Shown one piece after another: positions 34,006 to 45,125 of a stretch of 64,000 bases of DNA. Position 1 is the stretch's first letter; every line of letters starts with the position of its first letter. The stretch is from Oscarella lobularis (Eukaryota; Porifera; Homoscleromorpha; Homosclerophorida; Oscarellidae). The stretch is from NCBI RefSeq assembly GCF_947507565.1, contig NC_089191.1, forward strand, positions 1,674,001-1,738,000, given 5' to 3'. The position numbers and the translations under genes were made by a program. The notes under the pieces are model-generated. The model made no database searches, was not told where the DNA came from, and saw nothing but the letters and a program-made list of their open reading frames with translations.

Positions 34006-36438
34006 ATACTGGAAAAAAAGGGCACCCAGTTTTTTTTGTTGTGGTCATAGAGAAGTTTATTAGTCTTTCCCCAGAAGGAAGTGTTTAGATTTGCGCTGTT
34101 GGAATCATCCTCATAATTTCAAAAAAGTTTAAATTTCACTGAGTGACCCCATAATTGACATCTATCATTGTCACATTGAAGAAAACGATACAGAACGTGC
34201 TCTAAAAGTATCTGTCTATGGTGATGTCAGATGAGGTGAAATAGGAGAAGGTAATTTTGAACGAAAGTTGTTTACAACATTTTTTCCTCGCAGACATTTA
34301 ATTCTGTTGACAGAATGAAAAAAAATTGCTCTATTTCGAAACACGTGGCTACATTTTTTCACCAGATAATATTGTAACAGACTTGATACTCTGACGAGCA
34401 TAACTTTTGATTTATAGGTTTGGGCATCAAGTTTTGTCACACTCTGAGCTTTCGATGATCTTAGACGTTAGGAGAATATTCCATGAATCGACATCTTAAG
34501 AAGTTCTCCGGAAGTAGACTTCATCTCTTGACTTCCCTGTGTCACACAGGAAATACTAGCAGTCTTTGAGTTGAGAGCATTCCATCTCGTCTTCTCCTCG
34601 TATTCATGTGCGTTCACACGATCAGGAAGACGCACAAAGCGGATATGGTAGAGGTACACTCGAAGAACGTTGATATGACGTTTTTTTAGAATAATAACGA
34701 CTTTTTTGTGTGTAACCGAGGCCACGGAGCAGGTGCCAAAGAACCTGTGGCTCTGTTATGGGCCTCATGAGGCTCCCGAATGACGTCAGACAGAAGAACT
34801 TATAAGTAAGGGTGGGGTAAGATGGATGAACACGTTTTCGCGCAATTTCACGTGAAAATGTCATTTTCTGTCCAACCGACGTGTGGGCGCTTTTGCCTGA
34901 AACAGAGGAAAAAGGGTCCTTAAATTTTGTTTGGACTTCATTTCTACGCACAAAGCGGCAGTTGGTCACTACTTTGAAGACGTCACCGTGACACTCCTGT
35001 CCAAATCAATACGCTTACCTAGGAGGACTGTAGAGTGCACATATCAGCCAGAAGAGAAGACCGCCGTGCTTCAGTCTATGACAATGATGGATTGTCTCAA
35101 CGTCTCCCAGGAGTCGAGGTAAACGTCTAGGCATTTCTCATTTCTATTCTTATACTTGTTTTTAGCCGCTTGGGGTCCTGAGTACGACCCTGTCAACAAA
35201 AAACTGCTCCGGTGGGGTCCTGAGCACGACCTCGTCATCAAAAACTGCTCGCGCATGAAAGGGGAGGGACGGTTTATTTATTTAATAAATTCAAAAAAAT
35301 TGCACAGAGTCTCCCGTTGCATTTTCGAGGCAGTTTTTGTTGACGGGGTCTTGCCCGGACGACTTCACATTCACATCCTTCTATGTTTTCCACGCTCTTT
35401 GACTAGAAGAAAAGTCGGAAGATGAAAAAAATGAGGTGAATTGCACGTCTTCATTTGAATCATCGCCAACGCTTTATTTGAGTCAATTGCTTCAATCGAT
35501 CTCATTCCATTAGGCGACTGATGACGTCAGAGGCACGCCTGTTCAGCGTGTTAAGGCCACTCCTTCTACAAAGAAGCAGCTGTGGTCCGTACGTGTGGAG
35601 GAGAGAATGCATGCAGAGTTATGAACATCGCACCCTCTAAGTAGTTTAAGTTGCAGGGAGACTGATCTCTTAGCGACTCTCAATTCAAGAGTTTGACCTT
35701 TGTCGGCGTTTCCCGCCGACGCGTCGCGTGATTCGATGTATTTACGGTAATGACACCACGATAAATTTTGTGGTCGTCTTCTTTTTCTTTTCCGTGATCG
35801 CTTCGGCGCCGCGATCTTTTTCCGTATCGAGGTTGTATTCTTCGGTTGCGCCCATATGTCATCACGGAGCTCTTCTTTCAGGACTATTCTCTTATGCCTC
35901 TTTTTGCATGGGAGAACTATCCGCTAGCTAGCTTGTCCGCAGAGAGCAACGTAGGAGAAAACGAGACTCCTCTTTAGTGGAATTACCTTGGATCTCTGAT
36001 AGAAACGACTTTCTTCTTCTTGTATTCTATCTGATTCGCGAGTCGCGTCAAATTTGATCGAATGAGGCTCGATTGCGATGACGCTCATTCGAAGCACGCG
36101 AGACGTCCGACGCACTCCAACGTTTGCATAGTCGTTGGGTGACGGCTGAGGATGTCGACGACGGTTCGGCTATTGACTGATTCCTCGCTTTTTGCTCTTT
36201 TTCTCGCTGACTGCGTGTGCTAAAAGATGTGTGGTCTATGTCACGTGAGAATGAATACGGGAGTTCGTCATCGTTATTGTCGTTCTTTCAGCCGTTTTCG
36301 TTGATTGAGTCTCCTTGCAAAGGTCTTTGTCATGCCAACAACCGATTTTGTTTGATGGATTGTCATTTCCTTTCTTTTAGACTCGTTTTGATCGAAGCAC
36401 TCGATTCGATTCTCTCGAACCATTTCTCCTCTTCGAAA
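34006..36438. other. Region without a supported gene
   Basis: Several 60-115 codon frames occur on both strands (for example 34468-34969 minus and 34931-35122 plus), but none shows a domain or consistent splice continuation. The last 200 bases probably hold the promoter of the Kelch fragment starting at 36439. Confidence 0.4.
35171..35250. repeat. Two tandem copies of a 42-bp unit
   Basis: TGGGGTCCTGAG starts at 35171 and again at 35213, followed in both by a CGAC..CGTCA/TGTCA and AAAACTGCTC block. Confidence 0.8.
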
Positions 36439-36644
36439 ATGTCATCCGCGTGCCCGTCATCTCGATATGGACACGTCGCCGTCGTGATCAATGATGAAAT
36501 GCTTGTGTGGGGAGGAGTAGCGGTGAGAGAATCGAAAGAAGTACTATTGTTCTCCCGATTTGATCGAGTGCTTCAATCTGTTGACAGGTCAATGGAGTAA
36601 AAGACGAGCATCATCCAACAGCCCATCCGACCTTCCTCATCCAT
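36439..36644 (+). pseudogene. Orphan first two exons of a Kelch-repeat gene
   Basis: Exon 36439-36522 encodes MSSACPSSRYGHVAVVINDE followed by MLVWGGVA, the first strand set of a Kelch blade (R.GH.A.. / ..V.GG). Exon 36588-36644 follows in phase (VNGVKDEHH...TFLIH) and ends in a good donor GTGAGT. No further Kelch exon on the + strand was found downstream, so the gene appears cut short. Alternatively, distant exons were replaced by the rearrangement that placed the minus-strand Kelch gene next to it. Confidence 0.55.
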
Positions 36645-37237
36645 GTGAGTACTGTACGCACGAATTTCTGACGTTTGAATAACGACAGTCCGATCAATGC
36701 TGGATGCATGGTGTCCCATAGGATTCGTTTGAGTTTGCATTAGTTCCATTTACGCTGTTTAAATTTTTTCTATTAGCACTAATTTTTTCTAATAAATACG
36801 AAATGGCTCTGTGTGCTCTTTTCGTTCTATAGTCATTACTTTTACTTACATAGCATTAGTGCAGTGATTTAATAAAGACAGTGTGTTTTCAATTGTCTAC
36901 TATTTTTTCTTTCTTTCTTTCTTTCTTTTGCAGGAATTAAGACTGAACTTGTTCAGATAAAAAGAGCTTTCAGAAAAGGGGCATACATGTAAAGAAATCC
37001 ATACTTCATGAGCAGAATAATATAAAGCCGACAATTACTACTGCTTTTAGTGAAATTCGTTTCACTTTCGTCCAGTGCGGTTCCAACGGTGTATCAATTA
37101 AAGTCTAAGCCACTCTAGTGCATCAGAAGAGTGAAAAGCTCAGCATCTCTTAGTTTTAGCGATTGTCCCTATTCAGTTAATTACTTTAGTAAAATTAGCT
37201 CCTTAATTAATTTAATGAAGAGGTCACGCATATCTAC
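36645..37237. other. Intergenic, with short TTTC microsatellite
   Basis: A run of TTTC units lies at about 36904-36929. No coding exon was seen. Confidence 0.5.
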
Positions 37238-39174
37238 TTAATCAAAGTACTGCCACAAATCATTGAAGGTTGACTGAAAATCGGTTCCTGCAAAGACCAA
37301 CATCTTGCTTCCCGTCAAAACTGCTGTGTGTCCAAAACGAGGAGTTGGCGCATTCTCTGTCAATTGCTTTTCCCAGGCGATGTTTGTAGACTCATCTAGA
37401 GGAGTTTGATTCCACGTCAACAGCCACAACTCGTTGCTAGCTAGAAAAGCTTGATTGCCTATGAATCGAGAGTACGTTCTTAAGCGAACGCCTCCGTATA
37501 TTATCATCGTATTCTTATACATGACAGCTGTGTGAAAAGCTCTGTCACTTGGCCAACGAACCCACCTGAAACCTGCTTTTGGTGCCCTAAACGTTCTAAA
37601 AAGGAACGATTCGGGGCAAACTAAAACCAGCTTGTCATCCGTTATATAGCAAAATATTCCTCCAAATAGAAGCAGACAGCTTGATTTTGACGTTTGATCG
37701 TACTCAATGGGAACTTAGCTGTGTCCTCTAATATTTAGCGGCGCGTTCGTTTGTACGGAATCAACCATAACGCTCAGGTCGTCATCTGTAACTCTAGACA
37801 TTCCGAAGTTTGCTGGAAGATAGCGTTCCCACTGATAAAGGCCTGCATGGTTTTACGGACAAATCTAGTGACAGGCGCCATGCAGCTTCAAGTATCGTTC
37901 CACCCTGCCCAGGGCTAGATGAAAGTGAAAATCCACCGCAAACGTATATACGTTTTTCTTTTCGTAAGAGTAAGAGTAAACCAGCAAGTGGACAGGGCTC
38001 AGATTTGCTTGGAATCATCCCCCAATTGTAGTTACCGCCCGACACAAAAAAACCATTTCTTGTTTCCTGTACTTTGTGATAAATACATTCGACCGTAGTA
38101 AACAGCAATTTTAGCTCGGTTAACCTTGACGACTGGAAAAGCTCCCTCTTGCAAAGGAAATCCTGGCGATGCCATTGTTGATGTATTTAATTGTAGCCAC
38201 ACACCGTTCGCGATGTTTTCCATGGCAAATCGGTACACGATAAGGGACGGAAATGCAAGACGTCTGTTTGTCAATGAAGTAATCATCAGCGACGGATTCA
38301 GCGTTGTCACCATAACCCAGTCTTACATTCCTTCATTTCTAAGAACTCCCAGACTGCTAGCAAGTATGATTACCTTCTCGCCAAACGATATCGGGGGTAA
38401 GTCTTGCCAAAGCTTCAATTTGAAATCGAAAACAAAACCTTTTCTTGGATGATCGACTTCCCCTAGCTGACCCCCGGCAACTAGTAAGTATCTATCAGCA
38501 ACGCTAGCGTGGCTATGGTACCATCTGATGGTGGTACCGTCATTTAGCTGCAACACTCTAGACCATTCGATATCTTTGACGTCGTACGAAATCATTGCTG
38601 TTATCCTGTCAAAATCCACTTCTCCGCAGTTTACTTCCATTCCACCAAATACTACTAATTTGGTATCTATTGCCACAGCTGCGTGCCCACGTCGATTGCA
38701 GTAAGGACTAGGAGCACCTTGTTTCCAAAGATAAGCAAGGAAACCGGAGTTCTTGCTTGTTTCCAGTCGCCATGTTGTGTTCTCGCTTCTCAGTCCACCA
38801 ATAAAAACAATAGGACTGCCAGGCAGACTTGGAAACGCCGTCGCGCTCTGGTACGGGACAACCGGCGGCGTCACACCTTCTACTTTCAAAGTCAGCCAAG
38901 ACTGAGCCACCGGATCAAAATAGAACGTGTTTTGACTTGACACCGTTAGGCCTCTTCTAACGACTAGTAGCTCGCGATGGCATTCTCCTGGAGAAACAAA
39001 TCTTGGGACAGATACGTTCAGAAAAGATACTACTGGATAGCTTAACACAGGCGAAGCTTCATCTGTGAATTCGACACTTTGCTAACTGTTGAAAAAAGTG
39101 CCGTTTTCTGATGCCACTCTTCCTAACACAGTTACGATCAGGCAAAAATATAAACGTTTGTAGAAGGCCGACAT
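37238..39174 (-). pseudogene. Kelch-A: secreted Kelch-type beta-propeller protein, inactivated copy
   Basis: Starts at ATG 39172-39174 with a signal peptide (LYFCLIVTVLGRVAS). Kelch-like units follow: GSPIVFIGGL, GHAAVAIDTKLVVFGGMEV, RYLLVAGGQL, RIYVCGGFS, CLLLFGGIF, MIIYGGV, GHTAVLTGSKMLVFAGT, i.e. a six- or seven-bladed propeller. A 60-base intron conserved in both copies (GTTAAC at about 38128 to ACAG at about 38069, minus strand) keeps frame. Relative to Kelch-B, lesions are TAG for TGG near 39082, TAA for TAC near 38320, a two-base gain near 37850 and TAA for TCA near 37717. Without these the protein would be a secreted recognition or adhesion-type propeller of about 600 residues. Each lesion replaces a residue that Kelch-B reads through, so decay is the simplest reading. 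Confidence 0.75.
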
Positions 39175-39220
39175 AATTGAACAATAAAGAAGGCCTCTCC
39201 TAATCAATTCCGCGACTAAG

Positions 39221-39230
39221 CGTTTATATA
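39221..39230 (-). promoter_or_regulatory. TATA box of Kelch-A
   Basis: Minus strand TATATAAACG about 50 bases upstream of the start codon. The same TATATAAACGC lies about 40 bases upstream of Kelch-B (57888), so the element is conserved between the copies. Confidence 0.65.
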
Positions 39231-39437
39231 CTCCGCAATGCGCATAAAGAGAGGAGATAATAGAAAGTAGTTGGTGCCAACAGTTTCTCTTCTCGTTCAC
39301 ACACCAAGTATGTGTGATGAGTAACTCAACAAAAAACTTCTCCGCGAGTATCGGAGAATGATAATGATATTATTTTGGTACGCAGCTTGCTAATAAAAGC
39401 TGAAACAAGCTTGCTTTTTGGCAAAAGCCAAACATCC

Positions 39438-40368
39438 ATGGAGCAGAAGATGTCTGCTGTTTGTTTCGTGTTTCTTTTTGGTGTAACTGCCTCTGCTTCG
39501 TCGAGCAAATATGAGCCTTTCTCAAGCACAGTTTACGATCTGGGTCCTATAGACAAGTGCGTTCGAGTCCCACTCGAATTGTGCTACACAGGGTACGGAT
39601 TGAGCAATGATACCACAATTCCACAAGAAGCGGCATCGACTATGGCTCAAATGCAAAATCAATATATCTACGCTAAAACCAACTACTATATTCCGCATAA
39701 ATGCGACAAATACCTCTACACAGTACTCTGCTTTGGTTACACGCAGCCAGTCTGTTTAGGAAACGACCTGGTTAAATTTACACAACTCTCTGCCTCGATA
39801 TTTGAGGTACAGTATAGACTAGCAGCCCATGAAATATTGCCATCAAATCCTTTTTTTGCAGAACGTGATGAATCTCATTTCCTGCCTTTTTGCAAAGAAA
39901 TTTGAAAATAAAAAAGTCGCGTTTGAAATGCAGCTTGCACTATTAAAGAAATCGCTTTATGGACCAGCAAGAAAAAAGGAGACGTTCTCTCTAAAAAACT
40001 GCACAAAATTGGACATGCCGCTCTGTGCAAAAAATCCCCACGGATCGACTGTGCCCGAGTACATGGCAGAAGGACTGGAAATTATGTACAAAAGGACACC
40101 TATGATTGAACCGCTTTGGATCTGGTGCAAAAACGCAACCTATCGTTTAATTTGCACCTATCCAACATGCACAAGTGATGGTCGGTTGCAAGGGTATCTA
40201 ACAAAGAATCAATGTGTAAAAGCTTATATGCAGTGGTAAGACTAGATTATTAACCAAAATCCTTAAATATTAAAATCATTTTTTAGTGTTCCAGAACTTA
40301 CAAAGAAATATAAGTATACGAGAAATTTCTTTGGTGCTGTGTGTCAATTCCTTGCAAGAGGACACTAG
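39438..40368 (+). CDS. Secreted protein with two frizzled-CRD-like domains
   Basis: Exons 39438-39806, 39862-40235 and 40287-40368 join in frame to a 274-residue protein. It begins with a signal peptide (MSAVCFVFLFGVTASA). Residues about 33-100 show C-x7-C (CVRVPLELC), GYGLSNDTTIP, then HKCDKYLYTVLC and QPVC, the spacing and wording of a frizzled cysteine-rich domain (C.P....C...gYN.T..PN ... C...l..flC....P.C). Residues about 160-230 repeat the theme (NCTKLDMPLC ... TVPEYMAE ... CKNATYRLICTYPTC). No membrane span was found, so it resembles a secreted frizzled-related protein in layout and could bind Wnt-like lipidated or other ligands; that is inference from the fold. It is transcribed divergently from Kelch-A across about 260 bases, an arrangement kept in the inverted copy. 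Confidence 0.75.
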
Positions 40369-41639
40369 AAACTTATTTAGAAAAAGTCATAGCATTTGAA
40401 AAATCGCGTTCAACGCACTTTGAACATCAGCATTAGAGCCTTTCAATGTACGACGCCTATATTTTTTCCTGTAGTGCCAATTTAGTTCTGTCTAATGTGG
40501 TACCAAACCGAAAGGGCATTTATCTATAAGCTAGCGTAAAATTCCTGCAAAAGTCGACAGCTTCTGGAATGCTTTAGTTGGTAGTGGGGATTTTCTCCTA
40601 AACTCTTAGAAACACGCCATGGTCTTTCAATTTCGTCGAAAGTGCAGGGTTGAGCATGCCAATTTCGGTATCAGTTACAACAGCAAAAGAAAGGATCAGC
40701 ATTGAATTATATGATATGGTCTAAGTAAGCAAATATATTGTATCAGACTTGCTGCTGAACAGTTTCCGTAAACAGATTATACCTAGTCACATACCATTTT
40801 AAGCTAGCATCAATTTAAATTCTTTTGGAGCGCTTCAGCTGTCAGTGTGAATCGATTTTCTCCCAAACTTCTTTCAACTGAGAACCGCTGATATTTCGTC
40901 GAACAACGTAAATCATTTTTTTCCGAAGTGCTCCTTGTCTTTCGACATGCTCAAGGAGTACGTCATCCTCACATTTAAGAATACAGAAAAAACATCTTTA
41001 AATAATTTAGGCTTAACTAAAGTACAAGGCCTTTCTGCCTATGTATGTATATATTGTGTGGGCAACTTTAATTCGTATAAATTAACATCTGAAGGCTACC
41101 CTCGGCAGCCTTTGAATATGTTTATGTACAGGAGAAGGTGATTGTCGTAGAGAAGCATGAAGTTACGCGTGATTGGTCTCCTTTTAAAGCCTATTTTTAG
41201 AATTAACTTTGCCGACCATTTGTTGCAGGAAATTATCTTGCCTTTTCTACCACGTTGTTTCACGAAGTTGAATAACTTTGTGTGATGGCCTGATTTTACG
41301 CGAAGAAATCATTCCCTTTTTGTACGCAATGACGCTTTCTGTGCACGTGAATACGTGTGAACGTGCTGATTGCCTAATTAATGTTAATTAAGATTCACTA
41401 AAAAATGGAGGCCCTGTTTTACTCGAAGCGTTGACAAGGTATTCAGGCAACGTTCTGCAATTGCATTTTGCCAGAGAGTCTAATTCAAGACAAACATCTA
41501 GTAGATAAAATACACAAACAAAGAACAAAAAATGAAAATTCTAAAAGCAATTAGGAATCATCTTTATCCTTATTCGTTAATTCAAATTTATTGCTAACTT
41601 GTAAGTTGCAAACTCTAACGAATACTTAGTGAGACAGAT
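40369..41639. other. 3' flank of the CRD gene; no gene seen beyond
   Basis: To about 40900 the sequence is duplicated in inverted form at 54600-55000. A 68-codon frame at 40935-41141 has no recognisable features. The end of the region is the AT-rich 3' flank of the BTB-BACK gene. Confidence 0.5.
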
Positions 41640-43049
41640 TTACCAAAGGTGAAACGATATGCCTTTGCCATCATTCGACGTGGATATATCAATGTAAAAC
41701 GAAGAAATGTCTTTGTAATTTAGTGCAAAGCTGTGAAACTTCAGCCTATTGAAGATCAAATTCACAACTCTGGAAACCGAATCAACATGAAAAAAGACTG
41801 TGAAACTTTCCGTTCTCTTCAGTTTATTCTGCGGTGCTGTTAGAACATTGTGGAGGCTCCCAGAGCAAGTAGAATATGGCGTAATTTTTCTGGAATAATC
41901 ATCAACGCTTGATAGAGCAATTCCGTAAACGTTAGCACCAACACTGCTTCGCTCAACACCGGCTCGTTTGAAATGTGCATTCACAGTAATCGACGTTGCA
42001 CGGCCAGCATCTGACATATCAACCCACAGAGAAAGGTTTTCCGTTGTGCATTCGGTGGTGCAAACTTCGTATGTTCCTCCTCCATAAGAAATACTAGCAA
42101 CGGTATTATTTTCAGACAACTGATAAGAAGTAAGAGAATAATTCAGGCGGTTACGGAAATGCACAGGAGGAGCATTGCTAGAGCGCGAATCGTTCTGAAG
42201 GGGACCATTAAGGCGGTCTGAAGCGACTACTCCGGGCAAAAAACGAATAGACAAAGCGTCTAAAAGTGTGTCGCGCGAAAACAGACGACTATCACGAACT
42301 GGTCCGAGCAGTTGCTGGATAGTCATAAGGGGCAGGCGAATGTTACTAAGCAGCTCACTAACAGAGGCCTTATTTTCTGATCGGCACTCGTCGAATGCCA
42401 ACCATCGACGAAGAGCTTCAAAAAGCTCTATTTCTTGCAATTCGAGCTGGTCACGCTGCAGAATCAATCGGAGGTGACGTTCACTGAGACATTCTAAAAA
42501 CGAGCTCGAGTTGATAACCAAAGTAACTTTTTCGAATAAGAAATCGTAGCACTTCTTGCGCAGATCTTCGCTGAAATTATCGGCAAATACAAGAAATGAG
42601 CAGACGTTGTTAGGGGAAACGTTGGCCTTCATCCAGTCAAGACACTCATCTCTTAACTCTGCGACGTTGTAATAATCAGCAATGATTGCGACCTGTGGTA
42701 CTAAAGAAGACTCTACTTCAATTGACCCAGTGTAGAGGAAACGAAGAAAAAGCTCAAAGGGGACGGGTTTGTACTGGGAAATGAAAATTTCGCTGCTGCT
42801 GCCTTCTTTCATTCGTCCGTATAGCATTGTGGCCATAACTTCGCTCTGTACCGCCAAAACAAGACGATGAACCTGGAATACCTTGCGAGTTTCTCCCACA
42901 AGGAGCTTCAAATCGGAATAGAGGCGTGTTTCGTACAAATCACTCCAATTTTTCGTTGAAGCCGACTTGGCATCAAGCTTCAAGCTTTTTCCAACTGCTG
43001 ACGCTATTGGAAGAGGAGAAAATTGCCCAGAGGAGACGCTGGAGGCCAT
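41640..43049 (-). CDS. BTB-BACK domain protein, single exon
   Basis: A 469-residue intact frame. The BTB domain spans about residues 37-143 (LYSDLKLLVGE, VFQVHRLVLAVQSEVMATML, FELFLRFLYTGSIEV, and the closing AELRDECLDWM). The BACK domain spans about 148-250 (NNVCSFLVFADNF, LRKKCYDFLF, ELFEALRRWL, LLSNIRLPLM). The C-terminal 200 residues are beta-rich and contain no Kelch repeats, as in BTBD-type rather than KLHL-type proteins. The expected role is an adaptor for a cullin-3 ubiquitin ligase, dimerising through BTB, with the C-terminal part choosing the substrate. The start ATG at 43047-43049 is the first in frame and is followed by a Ser-rich leader. It sits beside, not inside, the transposon at 43166. 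Confidence 0.85.
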   Translation of the reverse strand: MASSVSSGQFSPLPIASAVGKSLKLDAKSASTKNWSDLYETRLYSDLKLLVGETRKVFQVHRLVLAVQSEVMATMLYGRMKEGSSSEIFISQYKPVPFELFLRFLYTGSIEVESSLVPQVAIIADYYNVAELRDECLDWMKANVSPNNVCSFLVFADNFSEDLRKKCYDFLFEKVTLVINSSSFLECLSERHLRLILQRDQLELQEIELFEALRRWLAFDECRSENKASVSELLSNIRLPLMTIQQLLGPVRDSRLFSRDTLLDALSIRFLPGVVASDRLNGPLQNDSRSSNAPPVHFRNRLNYSLTSYQLSENNTVASISYGGGTYEVCTTECTTENLSLWVDMSDAGRATSITVNAHFKRAGVERSSVGANVYGIALSSVDDYSRKITPYSTCSGSLHNVLTAPQNKLKRTESFTVFFHVDSVSRVVNLIFNRLKFHSFALNYKDISSFYIDISTSNDGKGISFHLW

Positions 43050-43165
43050 CAGAGATAGGACAAAGGAACCCGTATTCTAAGATGGCGGGTTGTCTTCGCA
43101 GTTTATCCCTGGTTTAGTTACCGGTAGGTTAACACAGCTAGTTTCCCGCTTTTCAACGCCGCCAA

Positions 43166-43458
43166 TGTTAGACCCGCATAGTAGAACACTATCAAAAGAG
43201 AACTGTGACGTCATCTTCTAACGCACGGGTCGTCACGTGCGATCATCCGTGGCCCTCCCACAGCCATCGCTATCATTTTAGAACACTCATCAGCGCTTCA
43301 AAATGTCACCGAAATCTTTGTCCCCGCTCTTATACATGCTGCGAATTCCCTTTTTGGCTTCCTCGCGCTGTTCTAAAATGATACCGTTCTACTATGATAG
43401 TTTGTACTGGAGCTATCATTCTAGAACATCCATTTTTTTAGAACAACAAAAGGCACAG
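43166..43458 (+). repeat. Left terminal inverted repeat
   Basis: Contains several copies of a (T)AGAACA / TGTTCTA word, often next to ATCATTTTAGAAC or TATCATTCTAGAAC. They could be transposase binding sites. Confidence 0.9.
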
Positions 43459-43718
43459 TTTTATAAATATCTATATTTTCAAAGCATTTGCAAAGCGGCA
43501 GATGGACGAGGACGCTCATTGGGACGACTCAGGGTATTGCCTTACACAGACATGCGCATTCTGCTGGCGATCGACTTACTGAACAGCGATGCGATTTCCT
43601 GTTGTTCTCTTTCTTTACGAATGCATTTACATAGCGTTGTGCGCAAACTCTACGAGACCCTACCAGGTAAGGCCTAAGACATGTGATTATCTCCACGTGA
43701 GCCCACCCGCACACTTAG

Positions 43719-45125
43719 AGGACGAATGCCGGGGGAGATGACGATGAGACGTCCACGAGTGATGTTAATAGAGGATCGGATACGGATAGCGATTCGATAT
43801 CAAGAGTTGCAACGCCGATTTCCCCCGATTCACCGCCTTCGCCTGCGGCAGCGCATGCTCGCACGAAAAAGTCGTCGAGATCTGCGGAACGCGGCTTTTC
43901 GGCTATACCGAACAACATTTACGACGCTTTGCGTCGTCACGTTAAAGAAAATACCCGTCCACTGCTGTCGCGCGCATCGCCCTCTTTTGCAAAAGATAAA
44001 CAAGTTTACAATTATTTGCGGCGTAATCGTTTGGAGTTTTCTAAAGTGCATTCGCCGTTGGAAAAAAAAATGGTGCGTACCATGGTCTTCGTCAGAGGTG
44101 ATGGCCAACGGCAGATTGCCATACGCTGCGCTGACATCAACAGAGTTATTTCGTCGTTTTACAATTGCGCTAAAGGAGAAGGCGCCTATAAATTAGCCAA
44201 ACGCATATCCGACAGCTATGCTGGAATTTCGGCACAGAAAGTCCAAGAGTGGCTAAATAGAAACGAAGGCCATTACAGACTAAGGCCACAATTTCGTCAA
44301 AATGCACCTCTTCGATCTATCGATTCTACTCAACCAATGGGCAGAAACCAAATTGATCTTGTAGACTTCTCGTCTATGCCTAGCAAAGGCTACGACCGTC
44401 TTACTTACAAATACGTTCTTGCCATACTAGACGTATTTAGCCGATACTTAGTCTTGCGTCCTTTGCCAGCTAAAGAGTCAGCCCTCGTTGCAAAAGAACT
44501 ACAAAACGTTTATGGATTAATTGGCATCCCCAACATCATAAACTGCGACAGGGGAACAGAGTTTCGCGGTTGTGTGTCGGATTTTTGCAGCGAAAACAAC
44601 ATTCAAATGATACGCTCGAGTCCGTACACGCCGCGTACGCAGGGGAAGATTGAGCGATCGCACGCCACGTGGAAGCGAAAAATGATGAGCGACATAAACA
44701 GAGCTAAGAAAAATGGAACGGAATATTCTTGGGTAAAGAACCTTCAGCGCTACCAAGACATATACAACTCCGGAGCGCACAAGAGCCTCGGCAAATTGTC
44801 ACCTACAGAAGTCTTTTTTGGAAGAAAGTTGAATATTTTTCGCAAAGAAATCCCTGTCGTCCATGTCGATTTGGAGTCCAACAATACCGATGACGCTGAC
44901 AACTCTGTAGCCAGTGCTGCGGAGTCGGAATATGGTCAAGGAGTTGAAATGTCTGATATTAATGATAGCGAAGGCAATGAGTCCAGCAGTGACGACAATT
45001 CAGAAAAGTTGCGCAAGTTTTTGGATAGGTTTGGTAGCGTTAAGAAGAGTGCTCATGATCACGGTAAACGAGCAAGTGAACGGATGAAATCGTACCAAAG
45101 CAGGCGCAAACCTCCAACTCCTTAA
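43719..45125 (+). CDS. Transposon integrase (DDE, rve family)
   Basis: The open frame runs from an AG acceptor-like site at 43718 to TAA 45123-45125; no in-frame ATG exists in the first 110 codons, so an upstream exon or a later start is likely. The core motifs are QIDLVDF (first Asp, about 44355), NCDRGTEFRG (second Asp, about 44547) and GKIERSH (Glu, 44651-44653), with 34 residues between the second Asp and the Glu. LDVFSRYLVLRPL and SSPYTPRTQGKIE are typical of retroviral and Ginger integrases. An upstream helical segment stands where the HHCC zinc domain normally lies but lacks its cysteine pair. It would catalyse strand transfer of the element ends in the nucleus. The frame continues past the TAA without shift into the next feature. 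Confidence 0.8.
   Translation, partial: RTNAGGDDDETSTSDVNRGSDTDSDSISRVATPISPDSPPSPAAAHARTKKSSRSAERGFSAIPNNIYDALRRHVKENTRPLLSRASPSFAKDKQVYNYLRRNRLEFSKVHSPLEKKMVRTMVFVRGDGQRQIAIRCADINRVISSFYNCAKGEGAYKLAKRISDSYAGISAQKVQEWLNRNEGHYRLRPQFRQNAPLRSIDSTQPMGRNQIDLVDFSSMPSKGYDRLTYKYVLAILDVFSRYLVLRPLPAKESALVAKELQNVYGLIGIPNIINCDRGTEFRGCVSDFCSENNIQMIRSSPYTPRTQGKIERSHATWKRKMMSDINRAKKNGTEYSWVKNLQRYQDIYNSGAHKSLGKLSPTEVFFGRKLNIFRKEIPVVHVDLESNNTDDADNSVASAAESEYGQGVEMSDINDSEGNESSSDDNSEKLRKFLDRFGSVKKSAHDHGKRASERMKSYQSRRKPPTP

Larger units (their letters stand above)
37238..40900 (+). repeat. Inverted segmental duplication, copy A (Kelch-A plus CRD gene)
   Basis: Gene order Kelch(-)/CRD(+) plus CRD 3' flank. The reverse complement of this block is found at 54600-60057, including non-coding words such as CCAATTTAGTTCTGTCT and GTCGACAGCTTCTG downstream of the CRD gene. 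Confidence 0.8.

Noticed and set aside
38060-38140. A shared frameshift in both Kelch copies at the same place
   Set aside because: A 60-base intron from GTTAAC to GTACAG restores the frame in both copies, so it is an intron and not a lesion.
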